Source: Alphaproteobacteria bacterium (GTDB lineage: Bacteria; Pseudomonadota; Alphaproteobacteria; Reyranellales; Reyranellaceae). From it: 13,487 nt of DNA. Location: the NCBI GenBank assembly GCA_005884705.1, contig VBAF01000074.1, positions 1 to 13,487 on the forward strand. Direction: 5' to 3'. The position numbers were made by a program, and so were the translations under genes. Below, one piece after another: positions 1 to 6,210 of this stretch (its first letter is position 1; every line of letters begins with the position of its first letter). Under the pieces are notes generated by a model that was not told the origin of the DNA, ran no database searches, and saw nothing but the letters and a program-made list of their open reading frames with translations.

Positions 1-579
1 ATCTCCGAGGGCGGCCATCTGCATCACAAGGGCCAGGTCGAGGTCGCCTCGTCGCTCGAGCGCGACGGCCGCGCCATCCCCTACGAAATCCGCAAGGGCG
101 TCTGGGTCGTGTTCGAGGCTTCGACCGAGTACCAGAAGAACTGCTTCGAGGAGTACATGCTGCAGACCGACCCGAGCGGCCGGCATTCCGTGATGTACAA
201 GCGCTGGCACCTGATCGGGCTGGAGGTCGGCATCTCGGTGGCCTCGGTCGGCTTGCGCAAGGAGCCGACCGGTTGCCCGATCGGCTTCCATGCCGACGTG
301 ATCGCGACGGCCAAGCGCGACCTCAAGGCGGGCGAGATGCTCGATGGCGAGGGCGGCTACACGGTCTACGGCAAGCTGTTCCCGGCCGAGAAGTCGACCG
401 GGCTGGGCAGCCTACCGCTCGGCCTCGCCCACAATGTGAAGCTGTTGCGGCCGATCAAGGCGGGCCAGTCGCTGACCTATGCCGACGTGGCGATGGACGA
501 GACGCTGACCGCGGTGAAGCTGCGCCGCGAGATGGAGCACACCTTCGCGCCGGCCGCGTCGAAGATCGCGGCGCAGTAG
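1..579 (+). CDS. Homoserine dehydrogenase-like NAD(P) oxidoreductase with C-terminal SAF domain (3' part)
   Basis: The gene is open at the left edge; 192 residues and the TAG stop are visible. The early part reads as the C-terminal end of an oxidoreductase domain (KGVWVVFEAST, then RHSVMYKRWHLIGLEVGISVASV around residues 60-82). It is followed by a SAF-type segment from about residue 98 (ADVIATAKRDLKAGEMLDGEGGY) to residue 168 (LLRPIKAGQSLTYADVAMDE). This layout resembles COG4091, predicted homoserine dehydrogenases with a C-terminal SAF domain, usually 430-460 residues long, so roughly half is missing. Members are sometimes labelled as FlgA-like because of the SAF fold, but nothing flagellar is nearby. 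The true substrate of the family is not settled. It converges on def with a 39-bp gap. Confidence 0.75.
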   Translation: MSEGGHLHHKGQVEVASSLERDGRAIPYEIRKGVWVVFEASTEYQKNCFEEYMLQTDPSGRHSVMYKRWHLIGLEVGISVASVGLRKEPTGCPIGFHADVIATAKRDLKAGEMLDGEGGYTVYGKLFPAEKSTGLGSLPLGLAHNVKLLRPIKAGQSLTYADVAMDETLTAVKLRREMEHTFAPAASKIAAQ

Positions 580-593
580 CCTTCCGGAACCGC

Positions 594-606
594 GGGCCTC
601 CGGCCC
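594..606. terminator. Short GC hairpin between convergent genes
   Basis: GGGCC, loop TCC, GGCCC form a perfect 5-bp stem between two convergent stop codons (577-579 and 619-621). There is no T-tract on either side. It is therefore at best a weak, bidirectional or Rho-assisted termination site, and a stem this short in GC-rich DNA could arise by chance. Confidence 0.25.
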
Positions 607-618
607 TACGGTCGGCAG

Positions 619-1194
619 CTACACTGCCGCCGTTTCCTTGGGCTTCGTCTTTGGCTTGGCCGGCTTGCCCTCGGCCTCGTCGCGCTCCGCTTCCTTCCGC
701 GCCTTCAAGAGCTTGCGCAGGATCATGTTGCGCTTGAGCGAGGAGATGTGGTCGATGAACAGGATGCCGTCGAGATGGTCGATCTCGTGCTGCACGCAGG
801 TCGCCAGCAGGCCCTCGCAGACCAGTTCCTTCGTCTCGCCGTCGCGGTCGAGGTAGCGCACCGTCACCTTGGCCGGCCGCACCACGTCGGAATAGTGCTC
901 GGGCACCGACAGGCAGCCTTCCTCGTAGGTCGCGTCCTCGTCGGAGGCCTCGACGATCTCGGGATTGGCCATGAACAACGGGCCGGTCTTGACGTCCTCG
1001 CGGTCGATGTCGAGCACGATGACCCGCTTCAGCTCGCCGAGCTGCGGCGCGGCGAGGCCGATGCCGGGCGCCTCGTACATCGTCTCCAGCATGTCATCCA
1101 TCAGCCGGCGCACCTCGGCATCGACCGAGCCCACCGGCCTGGACTTCTTCTTGAGACGCGGGTCAGGCGCCGTGAGGATGGTCCGAATCGCCAT
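619..1194 (-). CDS. def: Peptide deformylase
   Basis: This enzyme removes the N-formyl group from the initiator methionine of nascent proteins in the cytoplasm, using a metal ion (usually Fe2+). All three family motifs are present: motif I GIGLAAPQ (residues 44-51), motif II EGCLS (92-96, metal ligand Cys94) and motif III HEIDH (136-140, two metal-binding His and the catalytic Glu137). The 191-residue length is slightly above the family norm because of a charged Lys/Glu/Pro-rich tail after about residue 165, probably disordered. The ATG at 1194 gives the standard N-terminus (MAIRTILTAPDPRLKKKS). There is no good Shine-Dalgarno sequence before it. It follows argB on the same strand after 41 bp, and a promoter-like pair lies in that gap. 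Confidence 0.96.
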   Translation of the reverse strand: MAIRTILTAPDPRLKKKSRPVGSVDAEVRRLMDDMLETMYEAPGIGLAAPQLGELKRVIVLDIDREDVKTGPLFMANPEIVEASDEDATYEEGCLSVPEHYSDVVRPAKVTVRYLDRDGETKELVCEGLLATCVQHEIDHLDGILFIDHISSLKRNMILRKLLKARKEAERDEAEGKPAKPKTKPKETAAV

Positions 1195-1200
1195 GACGCT

Positions 1201-1229
1201 TAAATATGCAACAAAATCAACGATTTCAA
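1201..1229 (-). promoter_or_regulatory. Candidate promoter of def
   Basis: Read on the minus strand, TTGAAA (1229-1224) and TATTTA (1206-1201) are separated by exactly 17 bp in an unusually AT-rich patch. The -35 matches 5 of 6 consensus bases and the -10 only 3 of 6. A start site about 7 bp past the -10 would fall on or next to the def ATG at 1194, so a leaderless def message is possible. The argB transcript could also read through. Confidence 0.4.
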
Positions 1230-1235
1230 GGCGGA

Positions 1236-2153
1236 CTAGCTGCGCTTGACCATGGTGCCGAGGCCCGACTCGGTGAACACCTCGAGCAGCAGGCTATGGG
1301 GTACCCGGCCGTCCATGATCACCGCCGCCTCGACGCCGGAATTTACCGCGTCGATGCAGTTCTCGACCTTGGGGATCATGCCGCCCGAGATGGTACCGTC
1401 GGCGATCAGGGCGCGCGCCTGCTCGACCGTCAAGTCGGAGATCAGGTTGCCGTTCTTGTCGAGCACGCCCGGCACGTCAGTCAGAAACAGCAACCGCTTG
1501 GCCTTCATTGCGCCGGCGATGGCGCCCGCCGAGGTGTCGGAGTTGATGTTGTAGGTCAGCTCGTCGTCGACGCCGAAGCCGATCGGCGCCACCACCGGGA
1601 TGACGTCGGCGCGGCGCAGCTGCTCCAGCACCATGACGTTGATCTTGGCGGGTTCGCCGACCTGCTTGAGGTCGACCTTCAGCAGCTCGCCGGTCCTGGG
1701 GTCGCGCATCTCGGTGACCTTCTTGGCCAGGATCAGGTTGCCGTCCTTGCCGCAGATGCCGACGGCAATGCCGCCGCATTCGTTGATGTCGGCCACGATC
1801 GCCTTGTTGATCGAGCCGGCCAGGACCATCTCGACGATCTCCATGGTCGCGGCGTCGGTCACCCGCAGGCCGTTCACGAACTCGCTCTTGAGCCCGACCC
1901 GCTCCAGCATCTTGTTGATCTGGGGGCCGCCGCCATGGACCACGATCGGGTTCATGCCGACCTGCTTCATCAGCACCACATCGCGCGCCACCAGGTCGCC
2001 CAGCTTGGGGTCGGTCATGGCGTGGCCGCCATATTTGACGACGAAGGTCGCGTCGTTGTGCCGGCGCATGAAGGGCAGGGCCTTCGAGATCGTCTCGGCC
2101 ATGCGGATGAGCCGCTTCTGCTCCCTGTCGATCGGGACCGCGATGTCCGGCAT
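1236..2153 (-). CDS. argB: Acetylglutamate kinase
   Basis: The enzyme catalyses the ATP-dependent phosphorylation of N-acetyl-L-glutamate, the second step of arginine biosynthesis. It belongs to the amino acid kinase family. Diagnostic stretches are the N-terminal KYGGHAM (lysine 40 in the phosphate-binding loop), the glycine-rich HGGGPQIN (73-80), FVNGLRVTD (92-100), and the downstream LFLTDVPGVLDKNGNLI. At 305 residues it has the usual length. The N-terminal helix before the kinase core (about residues 8-30) resembles the extension seen in arginine-inhibited hexameric enzymes, which suggests feedback control by arginine; this is inference. ATG 2153 is preceded by AAGGG about 10 bases upstream. 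In related genomes argB commonly sits next to engB, whereas here about 3.4 kb separates them. Confidence 0.96.
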   Translation of the reverse strand: MPDIAVPIDREQKRLIRMAETISKALPFMRRHNDATFVVKYGGHAMTDPKLGDLVARDVVLMKQVGMNPIVVHGGGPQINKMLERVGLKSEFVNGLRVTDAATMEIVEMVLAGSINKAIVADINECGGIAVGICGKDGNLILAKKVTEMRDPRTGELLKVDLKQVGEPAKINVMVLEQLRRADVIPVVAPIGFGVDDELTYNINSDTSAGAIAGAMKAKRLLFLTDVPGVLDKNGNLISDLTVEQARALIADGTISGGMIPKVENCIDAVNSGVEAAVIMDGRVPHSLLLEVFTESGLGTMVKRS

Positions 2154-2180
2154 GTCGTGAAGACCCTTGCGGTTGACAAA

Positions 2181-2208
2181 AGCCCTCTACCCGGACCGGG
2201 AGAGGGCT
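2181..2208. repeat. Intergenic palindrome (REP-like)
   Basis: Arm AGCCCTCT (2181-2188), a bulged A, CCCGG, a central A, CCGGG, and arm AGAGGGCT (2201-2208) make a nearly perfect palindrome with a small central loop. Palindromes of the CCCTCTCCCGG/CCGGGAGAGGG type are common between genes in GC-rich alphaproteobacteria, so this is most likely one copy of a dispersed element. It lies between the divergent argB and 2OG-oxygenase genes, just after a perfect TTGACA (2173-2178). Confidence 0.6.
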
Positions 2209-2275
2209 AAGACGGCATCATATAGGAGGATGGCCGCGGATAGAAGAAGGCCGGCCAGCGCGGCAGGATGTCCTG

Positions 2276-2947
2276 ATGTTCGACAGTGGAAATCTTTCCG
2301 ATCGTGGCTTCACCGTGGCGCGCGGCCTGATCGGGCCCGAGGAGTGCCGGGCGCTGGCCGCGCTGTGGCCCGAGCCGGAGCGGTTCCGCAGCCGTGTCGT
2401 GATGCAGCGCCACGGCTACGGGCAGGGCGAATACCAGTATTTCCGCTATCCATTGCCCGAGCCGGTCGAGCGGCTGCGGCAGGCGCTCTATCCCGAACTG
2501 GCGACGGTCGCCAACCGCTGGAACGAGCTGCTGGGCCTTGAACGGCGCTTCCCGCCGACGCTCGAAGGCTGGCTGCGCGAGTGCCATGCCGCCGGCCAGG
2601 CCAGGCCGACGCCCCTGCTGCTGCACTACGGGCCGGGCGACTACAACTGCCTGCACCGCGACCTCTACGGCGACCTGGTTTTCCCAATCCAGGCCACCAT
2701 CCTGCTGAGCCGGCCGGACGGCGACTTCGAGGGCGGCGAGTTCCTGCTGGTCGAGCAGCGGCCGCGCATGCAGTCGCGCGGCGAGGTGGTGCCGCTCGCG
2801 CAGGGCGACGCGGTCCTGTTCGCGGTCAACCAGCGGCCGGCCAAGGGCACGCGCGGCTGGCATCGCACCGCCATGCGCCATGGCGTCTCGAGCCTGCGCC
2901 GCGGCGAGCGCTTCACACTCGGCATCATCTTCCACGACGCCGCGTAG
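2276..2947 (+). CDS. 2OG-Fe(II) dioxygenase (COG3826/PF09859-like)
   Basis: This is a predicted cytoplasmic oxygenase using 2-oxoglutarate, Fe2+ and O2. The core runs from about residue 112 to the C-terminus. HRD (His127-x-Asp129, inside NCLHRDLYGDLVFP) supplies two iron ligands, RHGVS (His202) the distal histidine, and Arg212 (GERFTLGIIF) is a good candidate for binding 2-oxoglutarate. GGEFLLVEQRPRMQSRGEVV lies between them. The 223-residue length and wording match my recollection of the PF09859 (Oxygenase-NA) family, which was predicted to act on damaged nucleic acid but has no confirmed substrate. ATG 2276 has AGGA 7 bases upstream. The other ATG with a GGAGG at 2230 is in a different frame. 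It is divergent from argB and upstream of the repeat-protein gene on the same strand, 144 bp away. Confidence 0.85.
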   Translation: MFDSGNLSDRGFTVARGLIGPEECRALAALWPEPERFRSRVVMQRHGYGQGEYQYFRYPLPEPVERLRQALYPELATVANRWNELLGLERRFPPTLEGWLRECHAAGQARPTPLLLHYGPGDYNCLHRDLYGDLVFPIQATILLSRPDGDFEGGEFLLVEQRPRMQSRGEVVPLAQGDAVLFAVNQRPAKGTRGWHRTAMRHGVSSLRRGERFTLGIIFHDAA

Positions 2948-3047
2948 GCATGCTGGTTTCACCGGCGATACAGATGTACCGCAACAGCACAATGACGAAA
3001 CAATTCTCGCAATCGCCGCAACAAATCTCCGCTCGCGCCACCGGGAT

Positions 3048-3077
3048 TCATCGATAATCTTCACCTCGCTCATCGAT
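3048..3077 (+). promoter_or_regulatory. Paired TCATCGAT sites upstream of the repeat-protein gene
   Basis: TCATCGAT occurs at 3048-3055 and again at 3070-3077, 22 bp apart start to start (about two helical turns). Each copy carries the self-complementary ATCGAT. The second copy ends just before the Shine-Dalgarno of the repeat-protein gene. GATAAT at 3053-3058 overlaps the first copy and resembles a -10 element, though no clear -35 precedes it. The region 2948-3091 otherwise holds no gene that I can support. Confidence 0.3.
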
Positions 3078-3091
3078 TGAGGGAGGCGGAG

Positions 3092-3934
3092 ATGCCTACG
3101 GCAGTTGAACGGCTGTTGGATTCGTTCTTGAAACTCAACGGCCGCCACGAGCAAGGGGCACTCAGCGATGCCTTCCTGAAAATCGACGACGATCTGCTGA
3201 AATTGTCGACCGCAACCCCCGACAGTTTTCTGAAGATCGAACACGATCATTCGCTGAAGATCGACTTCAATGTCATCGGCGACTCGTTCCTCAAGCTCGG
3301 CCAAGACTTCCGCAAGGTCGATACGGCCCTGGGCCTGATCGACAATTTCGTGGTGAAGATGGCGGGAGCCCCGGCGCCTGGTTCGGTGGATGGCGCGCCC
3401 AGCCTGGGGTCGGATTTCGCCCTGCTCGACCACAAGATCAGCGCCTCCGCCGGCTCGGATTTTATCAAGCTCGACGCGTCGCCGAACATGGACGCGTTCC
3501 GGTTGAAAATTGCCGGGATCAGCGATGACTTCCTCAAGCTTGGCGCCGACATGGCCGCCAACGGCGACGCCTTTCACAGGCTTGGCGACGACTTCCTGAA
3601 GCTCGCCGGAGGCGAGAAGTTCTCGCCACTCGATCTCGCCTACAAGGAGTTCGGCGGCGACCTGAAAATCGTCGGGGATCAGTTTGGCGTCCTGGCGAGC
3701 GATTTCCTCAAGTTGGATAAGGCACTGCACGGTTCCGGTGGCGGCGAGGGCATAGTGGAAAGTGGCGGCGGTGGCGGCGCGGGCGTGGTCGGCCTCGCCC
3801 TCCTGACGCTCTACCAGGACTTCCATACGCTCGGTGCCGCTCTTGGCGAGATGGGTGATGGGTCGGTCAGGGTCATCAGTGAGCTGCCGCATCCGTCAGT
3901 CCTGGCGCCGGGCGGGCACGGCGAGCACGGATAA
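3092..3934 (+). CDS. D-x-F-L-K-[L/I] repeat protein, function unknown
   Basis: I do not recognise this 280-residue protein. It is dominated by an irregularly spaced motif: strict copies at residues 10-15 (DSFLKL), 26-31 (DAFLKI), 33-38 (DDLLKL), 44-49 (DSFLKI), 64-69 (DSFLKL), 145-150 (DDFLKL), 166-171 (DDFLKL) and 203-208 (SDFLKL). Looser versions include HSLKI (53), DFRKV (72), NFVVKM (85), DFIKL (123), DAFRLKI (134), DAFHRL (159) and DQFGVL (196). Many gaps between the aromatic positions are 7, 11-12 or 14 residues, as in amphipathic helices or coiled coils. A Gly-rich linker (214-231), a short hydrophobic stretch (230-241) and a His/Gly tail (GGHGEHG) follow. There is no signal peptide or cysteine. 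ATG 3092 is chosen over TTG 3077 because GGGAGG at 3081-3086 sits 5 bases before it. It converges on the methyltransferase 21 bp away. By eye its base composition is less GC-rich than the flanking housekeeping genes. Confidence 0.85.
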   Translation: MPTAVERLLDSFLKLNGRHEQGALSDAFLKIDDDLLKLSTATPDSFLKIEHDHSLKIDFNVIGDSFLKLGQDFRKVDTALGLIDNFVVKMAGAPAPGSVDGAPSLGSDFALLDHKISASAGSDFIKLDASPNMDAFRLKIAGISDDFLKLGADMAANGDAFHRLGDDFLKLAGGEKFSPLDLAYKEFGGDLKIVGDQFGVLASDFLKLDKALHGSGGGEGIVESGGGGGAGVVGLALLTLYQDFHTLGAALGEMGDGSVRVISELPHPSVLAPGGHGEHG

Positions 3935-3955
3935 GGCGTTTGCCGCTCGCGGGCC

Positions 3956-5485
3956 CTAGACGACGGCAAGCTTCCTGAGCAGCGGGACCACATCGCTTTC
4001 GATTCGCGCCGTCTCCTTCCTGGCAAAATCACGCGCCGCCTCGATCGTCGGCGGCGTGGCGTCATCGCCAGGGGCGGCCGCGCCCTGCTTGAGCTTGGCG
4101 AGCAACTCCGCCGGATCGGCAAGGCCGCGCATCTGGGCGAAGAGATAGAGCTGGGTCAGTCGATCGACCCGCACCCCGCCGCCGGTCACCGGCGAGGCGA
4201 GATAGCCGAATTCGGGGCTGTCCATGGCGCGTGCCAATACCGCGTTGTTGAAGGCGCGGACCGACGCGGTACGCGCGGAATCCCCCTCGGCGGGCAAGGC
4301 CGGCTGCAAATCGCCCCGGCCGACGAGAATCTTGATCACGTCCGTGATCGACCCCCAATTCGCCGCCGGCTGCGGCGAGCTTTCGATGGCTTCCCGCACG
4401 GTAATGGGACCCTTGTGCAGTTGGTCGATCAGGGGACCGTGAACGTCCGACCGCAGCTGTAGCTTTCCGACCGGGGTCTCGAACGTCATGTCGAAGCCAC
4501 GTTCCGGGCTGGTCATGGCGAGGCGCGTATCGAGCCATCTTGCGCGAAGATGCGCCTGGCTCGTTGCGGTGACGCCCTTGGCGAAGACGTCGCGGCGGAA
4601 CTGGCGCCCCAGCAGCATGTCGCGGGTCTCTTCCTGCAGGATCGGATCGTCGAGGCCGGCGAGAAGCGTCTGCTGGGCCTCGGTGAAGTTCACCCGATCG
4701 ACGCCGTCGGTGAGATGAGCCGAACCGACATAGACGAGCTTTGCCTCGGCGAGTTCGCCGGCCACGTCGCCGAAGGAGAATGCCTCCCAATCACGGGTCA
4801 GGAGCTCATGCGCGAGATAGGCGCGCGGCATCTTCTTCAGCCGCTCGATCTGCGCGTCGACATTGGGGAACAGCCGATGAAAGCGGGCTTCGGATCCGCG
4901 CAGCGAATCGTAGTAGGCGATGGCGCGCTCCAGCGCCGCCGGCGAGGCCATTCCCGGCCGCGGCGCGAAGTGGCGCGCCAGGATCCGCCGCAGCGGCGCA
5001 ACGGCGGCCCAGCCCGGCATGCAATCGTAGGATACGTAGAGCAGCCCGCCTGGCTTCAGCCGCCGGGCGATCAGCGCCACGAGAGCGCGCCGGTTTTTTG
5101 CGCTGATCCAGCTGAAAACACCGTGCATCGCCATGACGTCGAATTGCGGCGTCGTCGGGTCGGCGGCGATTTCCTCGAAGCTCGTTTCGCGGAAGTCGAC
5201 GTTCGAAAGGCGCGCGGCCTGCGCAAGGGCACGGGCATTGGCGATATGGCTGGGGTTGAAATCGACGCCAAGGACTTGCACGGCCGGATTGGCGGCAGCG
5301 ATGAGATTGGCGGTATAGCCCTGGCCGCAGCCAAGATCGCAATAGGCGAGGGCCTCGCCCGCTCCGCCGGTCGCCTGAACGCCGCCGCATAACGCTGCCA
5401 GAGCCAGCATCGGCGGTGTCTGGACGCGGCAAAAGTCGTGCACGTAAGCCTTGTCAGTGACGTATCCGGAGCCCCAGTCAGCCAT
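3956..5485 (-). CDS. Class I SAM-dependent methyltransferase with regulatory domain
   Basis: This is a predicted cytoplasmic methyltransferase of 509 residues. The Rossmann-type catalytic domain occupies about residues 25-160: motif I DLGCGQGY (50-57), the acidic residue after strand 2 in GVDFNPSHI (73-81), motif IV FDVMAMHGVFSWIS (115-128), then LKPGGLLYVSYDCMPGW (143-159). The remaining 350 residues fit the methyltransferase-regulatory (PF10119-like) region plus a C-terminal domain found in this family. As I recall, the Rickettsia outer-membrane-protein lysine methyltransferases share this architecture, so a protein-lysine target is conceivable. The N-terminus ADWGSGYVTDKAY is typical of the family. 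ATG 5485 is chosen, but GTG 5491 two codons upstream is possible; AAGG and AGG lie 10 and 5 bases before the ATG. It follows engB on the same strand and its 3' end faces the repeat-protein gene. Confidence 0.85.
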   Translation of the reverse strand: MADWGSGYVTDKAYVHDFCRVQTPPMLALAALCGGVQATGGAGEALAYCDLGCGQGYTANLIAAANPAVQVLGVDFNPSHIANARALAQAARLSNVDFRETSFEEIAADPTTPQFDVMAMHGVFSWISAKNRRALVALIARRLKPGGLLYVSYDCMPGWAAVAPLRRILARHFAPRPGMASPAALERAIAYYDSLRGSEARFHRLFPNVDAQIERLKKMPRAYLAHELLTRDWEAFSFGDVAGELAEAKLVYVGSAHLTDGVDRVNFTEAQQTLLAGLDDPILQEETRDMLLGRQFRRDVFAKGVTATSQAHLRARWLDTRLAMTSPERGFDMTFETPVGKLQLRSDVHGPLIDQLHKGPITVREAIESSPQPAANWGSITDVIKILVGRGDLQPALPAEGDSARTASVRAFNNAVLARAMDSPEFGYLASPVTGGGVRVDRLTQLYLFAQMRGLADPAELLAKLKQGAAAPGDDATPPTIEAARDFARKETARIESDVVPLLRKLAVV

Positions 5486-5556
5486 GGCCACCTAACCTTG
5501 CCCGCCGCGCAACGTGACACGCACCTCGATTCGCAACAAGACCGGCGGCTGGCGCG

Positions 5557-6210
5557 TCAGCGCGTCGCCACGTCGGCGATCTCCGCTCTGAGTTCCGCAA
5601 TGCCAAAGCCGGTTTGGCTGCTGGTCGGCAGAACCTTCGGATGGGCCGCGCCATGCTTGCGCGCGACTGCCTCAGCCGCGGCGACAGCCTTCGGAATCGC
5701 GGCGGCCTTGAGATGGTCGGCCTTGGTCAGCACGACCTGGTAGGACACCGCGGCTGCATCGAGGTTCTTCATGGTCTCGCGGTCGCTGTCCTTCACGCCA
5801 TGGCGTGCATCGATCAGCAGGCAGACGCGTTTGAGAGTCGGCCGGCCGCGCAGGTACGCCGAGGCGAGATCCTGCCAGGTCTCCTTCATCGAGCGCGAGA
5901 CCTGGGCGAAGCCGTAGCCCGGCAGGTCGACCAGGAAGAGCCGGCCGCCGAGATCGAAGAAATTGATCTGGCGGGTGTGGCCGGGGCTCGACGAGGTGCG
6001 CGCCAGCGTCCGGCGGCCGGTCAGCGCGTTCACCAGGCTCGACTTGCCGACATTGGACCGCCCGGCGAAGGCCACTTCGGGCAACGCGATCGGGATCAGC
6101 GATTCCAGCGAGCCCGCGCCGGCCACGAAGTCGCACGGGCCGGCAAAGAGCTTGCGCGCCGCCTCGATCTGTTCGGCCGTGCGCTCGCGGGCTTCCTGAG
6201 AGGGCGTCAC
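5557..6210 (-). CDS. engB: Ribosome biogenesis GTPase EngB (YihA/YsxC)
   Basis: EngB is a TRAFAC-class GTPase needed for assembly of the large ribosomal subunit. All G motifs are visible in the 217-residue product: G1 GRSNVGKSS (50-58), G2 SSPGHTRQINFF (74-85), G3 DLPGYG (95-100), G4 TKAD (162-165) and G5 around PTSS (195-198). The length fits the family (about 200-215). The frame stays open upstream to 6948, but that part is a shadow of yidC. GTG 6210 is the sensible start because it overlaps the yidC TGA in a GTGA junction (6210-6207) and gives a normal N-terminus. Expression is probably coupled to yidC. Confidence 0.93.
   Translation of the reverse strand: MTPSQEARERTAEQIEAARKLFAGPCDFVAGAGSLESLIPIALPEVAFAGRSNVGKSSLVNALTGRRTLARTSSSPGHTRQINFFDLGGRLFLVDLPGYGFAQVSRSMKETWQDLASAYLRGRPTLKRVCLLIDARHGVKDSDRETMKNLDAAAVSYQVVLTKADHLKAAAIPKAVAAAEAVARKHGAAHPKVLPTSSQTGFGIAELRAEIADVATR

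Noticed and set aside
1206..2210. 334-codon open frame on the plus strand
   Set aside because: It is antisense to argB, which has complete kinase motifs.
2207..3892. 561-codon open frame on the minus strand
   Set aside because: It is antisense to the oxygenase and repeat-protein genes, spans two unrelated plus-strand genes and has no recognisable domain; GC-rich codon usage leaves the antisense frame open.
3092..3934. Repeats of the FLK protein as a CRISPR or recent tandem array
   Set aside because: Copies are short, irregularly spaced, coding and diverged at synonymous positions; there are no uniform spacers.
3092..3934. RTX or type I secretion substrate
   Set aside because: There is a glycine-rich stretch, but no GGxGxDxxx calcium nonapeptides and no secretion genes nearby.
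4550..5392. 280-codon plus-strand frame
   Set aside because: It is antisense to the methyltransferase, whose SAM-binding motifs are intact.
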